DNA of 64,000 nucleotides from Tetracentron sinense (lineage: Eukaryota > Streptophyta > Magnoliopsida > Trochodendrales > Trochodendraceae): the NCBI GenBank assembly GCA_015143295.1, contig CM026566.1, forward strand, positions 5,505,072 to 5,569,071. Direction: 5' to 3'. The notes under the pieces were generated by a model. That model saw only the letters and a list, made by a program, of their open reading frames with translations, ran no database searches and had not been told where the DNA came from. A program made the translations under genes and the position numbers. Positions within the stretch are counted from its first letter, which is position 1. The number at the start of each line of letters is the position of its first letter. Below are positions 46,413 through 57,750 of the stretch, piece by piece.

Positions 46413-47344
46413 AATCTTTATCCATTTTATTATGGTGTAACGGGGGAGAGAGAGAGAGACTACGGAAATCAAAAGAGATGGGGGCATGGCAATTTCCTAC
46501 GGGCCGAGTTTGCTGAATCTCAACATCATCCATTGAGCATGATGAAAAGAATGGCTATGAAATTGATGCTTAAGCTCATGATCATGATCAGTTTGGCTAG
46601 GCCGGAACTCATAAAAATATTTTTGGGTTGGGTTTGGGCCTAATGTACTTGGTTGGGTTCGGGCCTATGCTAGCTAGGACTGGCTTGGACCAAAATGCCT
46701 CCAGCCTGGCCCAACCTAACACAATGTGCATTTCTACATCAACATGCAATGCTTTGATTTGATTCTTTTGTTCTTAACCAAGAAATGGGTGGTTAACATT
46801 GAATATATATAAACGTTCAGTGGTTCTACATTAACATTGAAAAGTTTGGGCTTGGGCTTGCATTTTCGTAATTTTTGAATAAGCTCCTTCTATTGTGATA
46901 ATATCATTCATTTTTTCAACCATACTTCTCTGTTGTCTAGACAAGATTCATTATAAATTAATAATTAAATCCTAATGCCTATAGTTAAATACAGTTAATC
47001 AAAATCCAAAAATCTCTTTACAAGCTCTCATTTTTTATTTATGCATAATTTTTTCTTTATTTCCACGCCCATGCAGCTGTTAATAATACTTAATTCTCCT
47101 TCGCAACAACTCAAACTCTCTAGGATTGACAATCAAGATATTTCAAATAAGTATAGCGATGATAATCATTGGATGGAAGAAAGTATGAAGTTAGAAATTA
47201 TGGTAATAGACACCCTAACCAACCACCTATAAAAAAAAAAGAGGAGAAGTAAAATAATTTAATATCAATTGAGAATTAGTGCCTTCCATAACCGATGCAT
47301 GGAAGAAAGTATGGAAGTTAGAAATGATGGCAATGGACCCTAAC
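46413..47344. other. intergenic, repeat fragments only
   Basis: GGGTTGGGTTTGGGCC and GCCTGGCCCAACCTAAC near 46622-46720 look like ends of a hAT-type MITE. No coding sequence recognised. Confidence 0.4.
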
Positions 47345-48393
47345 TGTAAGCACCCTAATTTTGCACCCCTTTAGTATATTTTTACATCCTTAAAAACCCT
47401 TATAAAAACTCTCTTTTAAAACACCCTTTTCATGTGTTTCGATTTTCAAAAACGGCCCAGAGGTAAAAAATGACCAAAATGCCCCTAGTATGAAAAATGA
47501 CCAGAATACCCCTGAAAAAGTGCTAAAAAATTTTCATTTTGTCCCAAATTATTTTATAAATTTTTTGATCAATTTTAGCTATTTTTGGGATCAAATTGGA
47601 TCTAAAACGGTAAAAATGACCAAAATACCCCTGGAGTGCAAAATGACCAAAATACCCCTAAAAAGTATTGAAAATTCGTGTTTGAGCTAAAATATTATCC
47701 TATATTTTATCAGTTCAATTTTGACTATTTTCAGGGTCAAAACAGGCTCAAAACTGAAAAACAGCTTTTCAACGAATAAGAAAGCACCACGTGGCACCCA
47801 AAAATTATTTTTTAAACCCCTAAATAGGGGCGCTACTTGAAGCAGTGCCCCTATATTTACAATTTTTCCACTCTCCTTTGACTAGTCAATTGAGTCAGCA
47901 GAATTTTTAAAAATATCCATAATAGGGGTGCTACTTGAAACAGCGCCCCCATTAAATTACACTTTTACCCCTGTTTTATCGCCTTACTACTCATCACCCC
48001 CTACTGTTTCGGAAATATCCAAATAGGGGTGCTCTCTCTCTCCTCTTCTGAAAACCTCTATTTTCTTGGTTTTTTGGTTTCTTGCAACTTGACAATCCCG
48101 AGAAAGTCGATTACGAAGGGTCGACTCTCGGGACTTCTTTTTAAGAATTTTTTTTAGATTTTCTAAAAGGTAACCTCTCTCCGAACCCTGTCTTTTGCTT
48201 TATCTTTTAGTGATTAAATTATTTTTTTAAACTCTTTAAATTGCTTAGACTGCATGTCTTATCCAACCATTTTAGGGACCTATTTCCCTAAGAATTAGAT
48301 AGGTGGCGACTTTCAACCCAATTGCAATTTTTATCGTCATTCCTTATCGGGTTTAATCCTGATCGGGAAAGGAGGTTAAAATTTAGGGACTCA
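47345..48393 (+). repeat. 5' LTR of the Tat-type element (1049 bp)
   Basis: Starts TGTAAGCACCCTAATTTTGC and ends AGGGACTCA. It contains repeated AAAATGACCAAAATACCCCT units (47468-47660) and GGGGTGCTACTTGAA twice. Confidence 0.78.
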
Positions 48394-48395
48394 GC

Positions 48396-48414
48396 TGGCG
48401 ACTCTGCTAGGGAC
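48396..48414 (+). other. primer binding site of the Tat-type element
   Basis: TGGCGACTCTGCTAGGGAC, the same primer-site type as at 22867-22885. Confidence 0.8.
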
Positions 48415-49874
48415 ATTCAATCCAAAACCTAAGTTTGAATCAGATTGTCGCGCCCCAAAACCCTACCTAGGAGAATGTGAGATCTTGGCACGTGACTTAC
48501 TTAATAATTCATCATGTTAGAAGCAATTAAGGCATATTAAAATACGAATATAAAATTTTTTCTTCAATTAAACAATCAACTAAAATCCAAACTTTATAAT
48601 GCAACTGAAAAGTAATAAATCCTGGTCACCCATCCTGACCATAATCATAAAAGACTCAACTAACATGTATCTCTATAAAATTAATTAAAGTCTCCCGAAA
48701 TTTAAATAACTAATAAATAGCTTCAATAATAGGGACATCTATCAAGGTCCCTTTCTTCCTCAGGATAGTCACCTCCGGGTTCTTCGATGTACTCCTCTTC
48801 TTCCCAAGGTCCGGGCGCACAAATGTCAAAATCTGAACCTGCCAACAACAAAAGTCATCGGCTGAGTAATGAGTTATTCCGCGTACATAACAAATCATAA
48901 TAAACCATATAATGAATAATATTTTGCATGCATTTCATCACTTCATACATCAGTTTACATATAAAATCAGAGTGCGAAAAATAAACATGTACATTATGTA
49001 AAAATTTTTTTCTTTTTTTTCCTTCTTTTCTTACTTTTCTTATTTTTCATATTTCATACATTATTATCTCATCAATACACATTCACATGCATTTGTACTA
49101 AATTAAAATATCATTTTAGCGTAAAAGGAAAGGGGTTACTATACTTTACTTTACCGAGATACCACCCTTCGTACATTATCCGGCACGGACGGCTTAATAC
49201 ATTTTCCGGTACGACGGCTTACTTACTTTGGCATACTTCTCGCCCTTTCTGATGGTATTCAGTGGTGCAAAACTCAAACATGCATCATCGCTTTTGTGTG
49301 TCTTTCTTTCTTACTTTTGGTCTTACTTAACATCTTATTAATGTCTTTAATTCTTTCTTCATACTTTTGCATATTTTTTATTCGTGAATGCACAATGATA
49401 TACTTCTTGTTTAATTTACAGCTAAGACTAACTGTCAAGTGCCATAGGACATCTTACCATAGCGTCTCATACCACTATGTTAACCAGGCTTAGGCAAGCT
49501 TGACTTTTATTAGAGGTTCGTTTACCCAATGGTATATCACATATTAAGGAGCATAACTGAAAGCACACAACCTCTCATATTTCCTATAATCCGACAATCA
49601 AACATCACAGTTGATATTAAAAGTATTTATAAATCACGGTCTAATTTAAATGTCAAAATCTCTTTTTTGTTTAATCAAGATCAATATCCTAATTATAACA
49701 CCTTTAATCAATAATAATTCTCATGAATTTTAAACATAAAATCAAACTCACATATCATTAAAACATTATAATTAAATCCTCCATTCAATTCCATCCATCA
49801 TCCCATTCTCCTCATAAATCTCCATACTTCAAATAACTTTTCCAATCCCCTTGTTGAATCATAATTAATTTAAA

Positions 49875-50285
49875 TATAGTTCTTCACATCATAATTTAAC
49901 GATTCAAGAATAATGAAACAATATCATAAATAGGTGTTTCACATCGTATTTTAACGATTCAAAAATAATGAAATAATATCATAAATAGGTGCTTAACACC
50001 CTATTTTAACGATTCAAGAATAATGAAACAATATCATAAATAGTTTATTCACATCCTATTTTAACCATTAAAGAATAATAAACTGAAATCATAGATATAG
50101 TTCTTCATATCCTAATTTAATCATCTACTAATAATAAACTGAGATCATAATATGGTTCTTCACATCCTATTTTAACCATCCAAGAATAATAAACTGAGAT
50201 CATAATATGGTTCTTCACATCCTATTTTAACCATCCAAAAATAATAAACTGAGAACATAATATGGTTCTTCACATCCTATTTATT
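49875..50285. repeat. minisatellite inside the solo LTR, about seven units of about 60 bp
   Basis: Units share TTCACATCCTATTTTAACCA, then TCAAGAATAAT and ATCATAAATA or ATCATAATATGG, with increasing divergence to the left. Confidence 0.8.
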
Positions 50286-50645
50286 CCAACATTCTTACTT
50301 AGGTTTTCTCCTTTTAATTTATCATTTAGGTTAACTATTCAAAATATTGAATACTAGATCTGTTATTTACCTCACTTGATCGTCTCCCTATGACGTATCA
50401 CTTGTGAATAGGGTTCTATCTTGATCTTCACACCTCTTTTCTCCATTTTCTGATCAAATCTTTGAACTCCTTCAATTTCTCCCTTTTTGATCTCTTAGAA
50501 ACTTTCCCTTTTCTCTCTTTTAGGTTTAGAAATCTTCAACCCTCGGGTATAAGGAGTATTTATAACGTTGGGAGCCCTAGAGAGTCAAAACACGAAAAAT
50601 CACGCATCCCATCACTGAAGCGGCGTTTTGGGCAATCGATCGCCG

Positions 50646-50667
50646 CCCCCCCCCCCCCCCCCCCCCC
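50646..50667. repeat. poly-C tract, 22 bases
   Basis: An uninterrupted run of C after CGCCG, followed by GAATTTTTTTT. Either a true homopolymer in the LTR or a length error of sequencing. Confidence 0.9.
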
Positions 50668-51910
50668 GAATTTTTTTTTAACTCTTTTGCTACTTTTGCC
50701 TATCTTTTAATTCATGCAATTTATATCCATAAATTCGCTAAATTAAGTGAATTAAATGAGTTTTCTAAATCAAGATTTTTAATACATTAATCTCTCATAG
50801 GATTTACGAATAATTTTAAGTACATTTATTTAAGAAATTAACTCATAAAATTATGAAAACCAGTGAATTTAATGCGGGTCATTACACAAATACATGGGAA
50901 ATCACATCAGAAGCTTTCAATTTCATCTATATGCTAAATCATTTATTTGTTATTATTTGAACCTCGGACATTTGTTTACAAAACTTAGCAACATGCCTAG
51001 GATTCCATTTTTTGTTCATATCTAATTTTGATTAATGCATTCATATTCATTTCATGATAGAATAAAAATTCATCACCTATCTAGTTTTGATCCGGTAAGC
51101 TTACAATCGACGGATGGTTATCCCCAATGCTGGAGCCCAAAGATCTGTAGAAAGTACTAGTTGTACACTGAGGGATGGTTGTCCCCGATAAATGCGACTA
51201 GTCTTTTCCACTTGCACCAATCATCCATTTTCAAGTATGTTCTATACTGGAGAGTCGCATATATGGTCAAGTGCTCCTCAACCTTATAGTCAAAACCCAG
51301 CATACATCAGCATAAGCATATAGATCATAGGTCTTAGTTTGGGCATAAACCAAGAGCATCCCTTAGGAGGGACTACCTTATCCCTATTCTGCTACTGGTT
51401 TAAGCCGCACCTACATCATTTGTTCAGGTATTGGGACAATCTTATCCATATACTTAACCATTATCAGAACTTGTGTGAGCCTTGATTGCTAGATAGGTCT
51501 AATCCTAATCCATTCTTTAGCCAACATTGTGTGAGGTCTAGACTCTAAATGAATCATAACCCATTGATTTATTTTGATCTTAACTCAACGAGCTCTGGAT
51601 CCTTACAACCCAAATCAGTGAAATGGATCCCTATCCACTCATCCCGTTAAGTCACACACGTTGAGTTGACTCATCCTTGTCTGAGTATCATAACTCAGTC
51701 ATTTTAATTCATTTCATAAATGATTCTTTTCAATTCAATTCAAAATTTATAAAGGATTCAATTCATTCAATTCAATACATAAGGTTCAAGTTAAAAAATA
51801 ATTCAATTCATCTTGTTCATATCATCATCCTTATACCATCATCGTCGTCACATAAGTTAGGTTTTGTCATCATGTACCTCATTCATTTCATCTCTAATTG
51901 TAGTACATTC

Positions 51911-53205
51911 ATGAGTCGGAAATTTACTCGTTCTATAACTAAAGCACTTGCTCTTGCACAAGCAGAGCAAGAGAAAGAGTACCCCAAAGATTTACCACTA
52001 GCATTCTCAGAGATTGAGCACGAAGAAGCACCAGCTGACATGTCCACCGCACAAGCTTTGGATAATGCACGCGAAATTCATGAAATCAAGGGCTCAATCA
52101 CTGCAATCTTTGAATCCCTAAAGAGTCTTACCATGGCACAGGCGTCTAAACATTCCATTCTGCAACCAAGACCTTCATCAGTTGGGCCAATTCCTCAGTC
52201 ATTACTAGAGTAACCAACTAGATCATCCCCCAATCCTCAACCCACCGATTACCCCGATTTTGGCAAGTATGACCAACCTGCTGATGAAGTAAACCAAGCC
52301 CCGCTGTTTACAGATCAACCAAACTCACTCACCCCAGAGATAACATTGTTCATAAAGAAGCAACAAGAGCAAATGGAAAGAGTCCAAGAGCAGCTCAGGT
52401 AGATGCAAAAAGGGAAAACAGTTTAGGGGAATGATTTCTCATATTTTACATTCTATACTGGGGCAGCAGTATCTGAAAAGTTCAAAGTACCAATCGTTGA
52501 GAAATATGATGGTAAGGGATGTCCTCGTACTCACCTCAGGCTCTATTACGGAGACATGCTTGGCCATAGTGAAAACCCTACACTACTAGTTCAATGCTTC
52601 CAGAAGAGTTTGACCAGTCCGGCTTTGAGATGGTTCACGTCATTGGATTTAGAAATGATCAAGACATAGAAGGACCTGACAACTGCATTCATTGAACATT
52701 ACTCTTTCAATATGGAGCTCCTATCACAGAAGGGTGACCTTGAGCTCATGTATAAAAAAATTGATGAGCCATTCATCGAGTATGCAGCCCGATGGAGGGA
52801 GATGACCGCCAATATGAGAGTTTCATACCCGATGACGAGCTGACAGACACATTTCTTAAAACTCTGAAGCAGCCTTACTCTTCAAAACTTGTCGCAGTTC
52901 AGACTTCAGATTTTGCCATAGTAGCCTGAAGTGGGGCCCGTATTGAAGCATCCATCTGGTCTAGGTCCATACATTCTACATTATACCAAGAGTCAACACA
53001 AGTTGAAAGCAGTAACAACAACAGATCTGGAGGAAAATGTGACCCCGGGAAAAGAGATGCAGATGCCCAAATGGTGGCAGTTGTAGCACCAGTCCAAGTT
53101 CCAAATCTTGGGGCACCCGCAACACAAGCCCCAGGTCAACAGCAACAGTCAGCTCAAGCCCAGTACCATGCCCATTCCCATGCCCAAAGGTAGCAGCACA
53201 AGCCA
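51911..53205 (+). pseudogene. gag of the Tat-type element
   Basis: Starts MSRKFTRSITKALALAQAEQ and is open to 52213. The frame then continues through several stops with LTPEITLFIKKQQEQMERVQ and the capsid core KYDGKGCPRTHLRLYYGDM, and then SPALRWFTSLDL. The capsid core matches that of the element at the right edge (KYDGSGCLKQHL...LYLGDML). No intact product is possible. Confidence 0.8.
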
Positions 53206-53211
53206 ATCAGG

Positions 53212-53575
53212 CACATTACAAAATTCAAGGTTTTCAGCGGCGGTCAAGAATCGTCGCTGAAAGATGAAAAATCGCCATTATTTAATATAACAGTGGTTAT
53301 ATAGACCGTCAGTGTACATGTTGTTGCAAATGATATTAACGGCGGTTTTTATAACCACCGCTATATAGTACATTATCAAGGGCGGTAATTTACATTTGTA
53401 ACGACGGTTATTCAAGGGCAATACTGTAAATAAATTTTTAGATATAACGACGGTCATTGAAGGGCAATACCGTAAATAAATTTTTGGATATAACAACGGT
53501 TTCCAAAACTGTCGATATTTATTCAATCATTTACGGCAGTCAAAACCACCGCTATAATAAATAAAATAACATTTT
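53212..53575. mobile_element. CACTA-like terminal and subterminal repeats
   Basis: CACATTACAAAATTCAAGG at 53212 resembles a degraded CACTACAAGAAA end. It is followed by many direct and inverted GGCGGT/ACCGCC words (CAGCGGCGGTCAAG, GGCGGTTTTTATAACCACCG). No transposase and no sure right end; TTGTGGTG near 55719 is a possible but weak partner. Confidence 0.5.
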
Positions 53576-54071
53576 TAAAATTATTATGATTCAAAATCAG
53601 CAGCTTGAATTAAAAAAAAATTTAATTTATAAAAATGTGGATTTTTTTACTTGTATTATTTGTACCTATCAGCATTTTAAAATCATTCATATTATCCAAA
53701 TAGTTTAAATTGAAAAGAAAATAATATAATACATCCAAATTCATCCACATACTCCATCAAAATGATAATATATACAAATCAATCTTCCAAAATCATAAAA
53801 TATATACATGCCATAAAATGTCTGAAAAGTTAAAAAAAAAAAATCATATATCCAAAAGCTACCTAGCAGCTCCCTCTAGCTATGTCCCGGTCTCCTGCTC
53901 CACCCAAACTTGAGAGATGAGTGCTATCGACTCACTCCTACAAAAATAAGAAAATATAATTCATTATTAGAATATGAAAATGATATTTAAGGATGTCATC
54001 ACTAATATGCAAATTAAAAAACTAATCTCTAATTTTTCATACTTATTGAGATTAACACATAAATGTTTAGT
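53576..54071. other. AT-rich spacer, nothing recognised
   Basis: No domain or repeat ends. Sequence between the CACTA-like end and the 179-bp array. Confidence 0.45.
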
Positions 54072-55345
54072 TCATTGGCCTAAACCTACAAATGCACACC
54101 AAATCCACACCGGGGGTCGGATTGAGATTTTGTTTCTTCTAACGCATGTATTTCAACATATCCTAAGTGTTGGAGTTGGTTATGAGCGAATCTGAGGTCG
54201 TATGCCCGATTTGGGCACTGAGACGATCAGAATCAATACTTAGATAGTATACTTTGGCCTAAACCCACATCGTCCCACCATTTTCAAAACGGAGGTCGGA
54301 TTTTGATCTCGTTTCTTCTAACGTGTGTATTTTAATACATCCTAAGTGTTGGAGTTGGTTTCGAGCGAATCCGAGACCGTATGCCAGATTTGGGCGCTGA
54401 GATGGCCGAAATCCATAATTGGATATCATACTTTGGCCTAAACCTACATCGTCCCACCATTTCCAAACCGGGGGCCGGATTTCGATCCCGTTTCTTATAA
54501 CACATCTATTTTAATACATCCTAAGTGTTGGAGTTAGTTTTGAGCGAATCCGAGGTCGTATGCCCGATTTGGGCACCGAGACCGCCGGAATCCATACTTG
54601 GATGCTATATTATGGCCTAAACCTACATCGTCCCACCATTTCCAAACCGGGGGTTGGATTTCGATCTCATTTCTTCTAACATGTGTATTTCAATAAATCC
54701 TAAGTGTTGGAGTTGGTTTCGAGCGAATCTGAGGCCGTATGCCCGATTTGGGCATTGAGATGGCTGGAATCCATACTTAGTATACTTTGGCCTAAACCCA
54801 CATCGTCCCACCATTTTCAAACTGGGGTTGGATTTTGATCTCGTTTCTTCTAACGCGTGTATTTCAATACATCCTAAGTGTTGGAGTTGGTTTCGAGCGA
54901 ATCCGAGGCCGTATGCCCGATTTGGGCTCCGAGACGACCAAAATCCATACTTGGATAGTATACTTCGGCCTAAACCTACATCGTCCCACCATTTCCAAAC
55001 CGGGAGTCGGATTTCGATCCCGTTTCTTCTAACGCGTGTATTTCAGTACATCCTAAGTGTTGGAGTTGGTTTCGAGCGAATCTAAGGCCGTATGCCCGAT
55101 TTGGGCACCGAGACGGCCGAAATCCATACTTGGATATTATACTTTGGCTTAAACCTACATTGTCCCACCATTTCCAAATCGGAGGTCGGATTGAGATGTC
55201 ATTTCTTCTAACGCGTGTATTTCAACATATCATAAGTGTTGGAGTTGGTTTCGAGCGAATCCGAGGCCGTATGCCCGATTTGGACACCGAGACGACTGAA
55301 ATCCATACTTGGATACTATACTACAGCCTAAACCCACCAAATCCT
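54072..55345 (+). repeat. tandem array, seven units of about 179 bp
   Basis: The word CGTCCCACCA recurs at 54271, 54450, 54629, 54804 and 54982, and as TGTCCCACCA at 55161, giving spacings of 179, 179, 175, 178 and 179. Each unit also holds TTTCTTCTAACGCGTGTATT, CCTAAGTGTTGGAGTTGGTT and CGTATGCCCGATTTGGGC. The first and last units are diverged. Open stretches inside are by-products of the repeat. Confidence 0.95.
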
Positions 55346-55819
55346 GCACTGCTTTTTACAACCGCATTTATAGAAGAATATACTTCATAAATTTTCTTAC
55401 TAGATGACCCTTCCAAGGGTTAGGAATGTCCTCATTCTTGGGCCACTCATGCAGGCACTCTTTACAATGAAAGATCCGTTGATGTTTGATTCATAGATAT
55501 ACATTCTTTTATAACCTCTTCCTGGACCAGGCCTTCACGTCAGCATGCATACGTAATCGATGATGATAATATACGGTGACCAAAACAACGTGAACAACAT
55601 TATTCACCTTTGATTTATGTCATTAACATCGTGAAGGAATCCGTGCTACTGAAGGACCACCAAAATACCTGAATTTGAATAGGCTGAAAATTTTGATTGC
55701 CAATTCAGTAATCACCTTGTGGTGTTATTGAGTTTACCAAAAAAAAACACTGCCAATTGCAATCATGCATGTCCATGGTGCGCAGACATCATCAGTCTCT
55801 ACTTCTTTTTTCTGGCTTA
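55346..55819. other. intergenic, nothing recognised
   Basis: No coding or repeat signal beyond a weak CACTA-end-like TTGTGGTG near 55719. Confidence 0.4.
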
Positions 55820-56030
55820 TTAACTATGATTAGGATTCACCAACCCTTGGGGTTGAACAATAAAACTTTAGCTTTAAAAAAAATATTAACCCTAAGGGTT
55901 CAAAATTCTTAACTAGAGTTAAATATTTTCTTTGAAAAACTGAAGTTATATTATTGAACCTCAAGGGTTAGTAAATCTGAACCATAATTAATAATGGTTA
56001 AAAGAGACACGTGTTGACCTATGGTGCAAT
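55820..56030. mobile_element. foldback MITE of the ACACGTG family
   Basis: TTAACTATGATTAGGATTCA, then ACCCTTGGGGTTGAACAATA, pairs with TATTGAACCTCAAGGGTTAG, then CCATAATTAATAATGGTTA. Beyond the right arm lies TTAAAAGAGACACGTGTTGA, identical to part of the foldback at 9690-10200. Confidence 0.7.
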
Positions 56031-56407
56031 TGAATTCTCCCTGGGTTCAATTGCAATTACAGGATTTGATCTCTTTTTGAGATTGGATCACAGCCAATTG
56101 TAATTGAACTTAAAAGAGTCTAATCACATTTTGGCACTTGTCTATTTGAATAGAAAAAAAGAAGAGGAAAATGAAAATTCAATTTTTTTTCTTGTTCCAA
56201 TAGACAGGTGCTGCATAGGCGAGAGTTCAATTGCAAATGGTTTTTAATCCAATCTCCATTTTAAGGTCAAGATTAAAAATTATTTTCAATCATAGTGAAT
56301 AAAAAACAAAAACTCTCCAATCACATCAACTACTAAGGACATGCATAGACATGACGCCACTGAATGACAAACACAATCAATGTCTACTTTTTCTTTTCTA
56401 TGGTCAA
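56031..56407. other. non-coding, partial inverted repeats
   Basis: Contains TTCAATTGCAATTACAGG and AGTTCAATTGCAAATGG in related orientation. Probably an outer part of the adjoining foldback or another decayed copy. Confidence 0.35.
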
Positions 56408-56447
56408 TGTAAGCACCCAATTTTTACACCCTACCTTAACCATGGTT
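56408..56447 (+). repeat. first 40 bp of a Tat-type LTR
   Basis: TGTAAGCACCCAATTTTTAC, then ACCCTACC, repeats the start of the LTR at 57751 almost exactly, then is cut by the Tekay-like LTR. Confidence 0.7.
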
Positions 56448-57750
56448 TGTTGCGACCCAAAATCCCCCTAGGAGTTAGGAGACTTTTGGCTCGAGACCGC
56501 CATGTCATACCATCCCGTCATGACACATAAGGCATACATACCATCTTGCAAGCGCTTACAAGGCATGCTAAAGGGCGAACCTGAAAATTTCTAAATCACT
56601 TAACTGTATTCCAAGTGTGACAATCACAGAGGACATACCCACTTAGTTAAATATACATGTCTCTCCCTCTCATCACTCAAAGCAGTAATAATAGGGTTGC
56701 CTGTCACGACCCTTATCTTCACATGATGACCCCAAGTGGGATCCTCTTCCACTTACTCTTTTTCAACTCGTAGCTCTGGGTTGTAAATGCCAAATAAACC
56801 TGCCGACAAAAAATATACCGCTGAGCATGGAATACTCAGCATCTACAAACTACTAACTAACAATGTTATAAAACATTAACATAACATATAGTGTACAGTT
56901 CATCATATAATATACAACATCAGAGTGCGGAAACCAAAATGAATTAACAAGTGTATACATTGAATCATAACATATTTCAATATCTTATGAATTCTTTATG
57001 AATCTTATGAGTCTTGTGAGTTCCTTATTAGTCTTATTCATCCTATGAGCTTTTGTGTAAAAACATAAATCTTAGGTCTTACGAGAATCAATAGCTTATG
57101 GGTTCTTATGAGTTCCTTAGAGTTCTTAGAATTCCTTAGAGCTTATGATCCATAGAGACTTAGAGCACTTAAAGACTTTGAGATTCACTTATGAGCTTAT
57201 GAGATCCTTATGAGGATAACTTAGAGCCATTTATGATGCCTTGTGAGATTCTTATGAGCATAGAGAATGTATGAGGCTTATGAGTACTTATGAGCTTTGA
57301 GATCCTTATGAGCTTGTGAGACGATTTTAGACTTATGAGATCCTTATGAGCATAGAGAATGTATGAGACTTATGAGTACTTATGAGCTTTTAGATCCTTA
57401 TGAGCTTGTGGGATGATCTTAGACTTATGAGATCCTGATGAGCATAAAGAACGATCTTAGACTTATGAGATCCTTATGAGCTTGTGAAACGATCTTAGAA
57501 TACCAACCCAAAGTTTGGCCTTATCAATGCTTGTGAACTTGTGAGATTTTCTTTACAAAAACCTTCCTTATGAACATTTAGTAAAAACCTTTTCTTATGA
57601 GAAATCATCGAATACATGTGAGCATAATAGAGATCATGGAAAGCTTTTAAACATTTAGTCATATGCATAGCATGAAGTACGTGTTAGCCTAGAGTACTTG
57701 TGAGCATTATCGTATAATAGAAAGCATTTAAACACCCAACATATGCATAA
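56448..57750 (-). repeat. truncated Tekay-like LTR
   Basis: Begins TGTTGCGACCCAAAATCCCC and has ACCTGCCGACAAAAA...GCTGAGCATGG, as in the other two Tekay-like LTRs, then a degenerate TTATGAGATCCTTATGAGCA minisatellite (56995-57500). It lacks its far end: the next LTR starts at 57751. Confidence 0.72.

Larger units (their letters stand above)
48446..50886 (-). mobile_element. solo LTR of a Tekay-like element (2441 bp)
   Basis: Starts TGTCGCGCCCCAAAACCC and ends GCGGGTCATTACA. Flanks CAGAT and CAAAT match at 4 of 5 bases. Structure follows the Tekay LTR at 5418-7820 (ACCTGCCAACAAC then GGCTGAGTAATG). I give the minus strand by analogy with that LTR. It probably arose by recombination between two LTRs. 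Confidence 0.8.
47345..53211 (+). mobile_element. Tat/Ogre-type retrotransposon, 5' part (LTR, leader, gag), decayed
   Basis: LTR 47345-48393, primer site 48396-48414, a long leader split by a solo LTR (48446-50886), then decayed gag. The leader after the solo LTR shares GTATGTTCTATAC, then GGAGAGTCGCATATA, with the leader of the element at 57751. Pol and the 3' LTR are missing; the sequence changes to CACTA-like repeats right after gag. Confidence 0.82.

Noticed and set aside
54828..55390. Overlapping open stretches with repeated SVGVGFERI and PDLGSET-like residues
   Set aside because: They are translations of the 179-bp tandem array and drift in frame from unit to unit.
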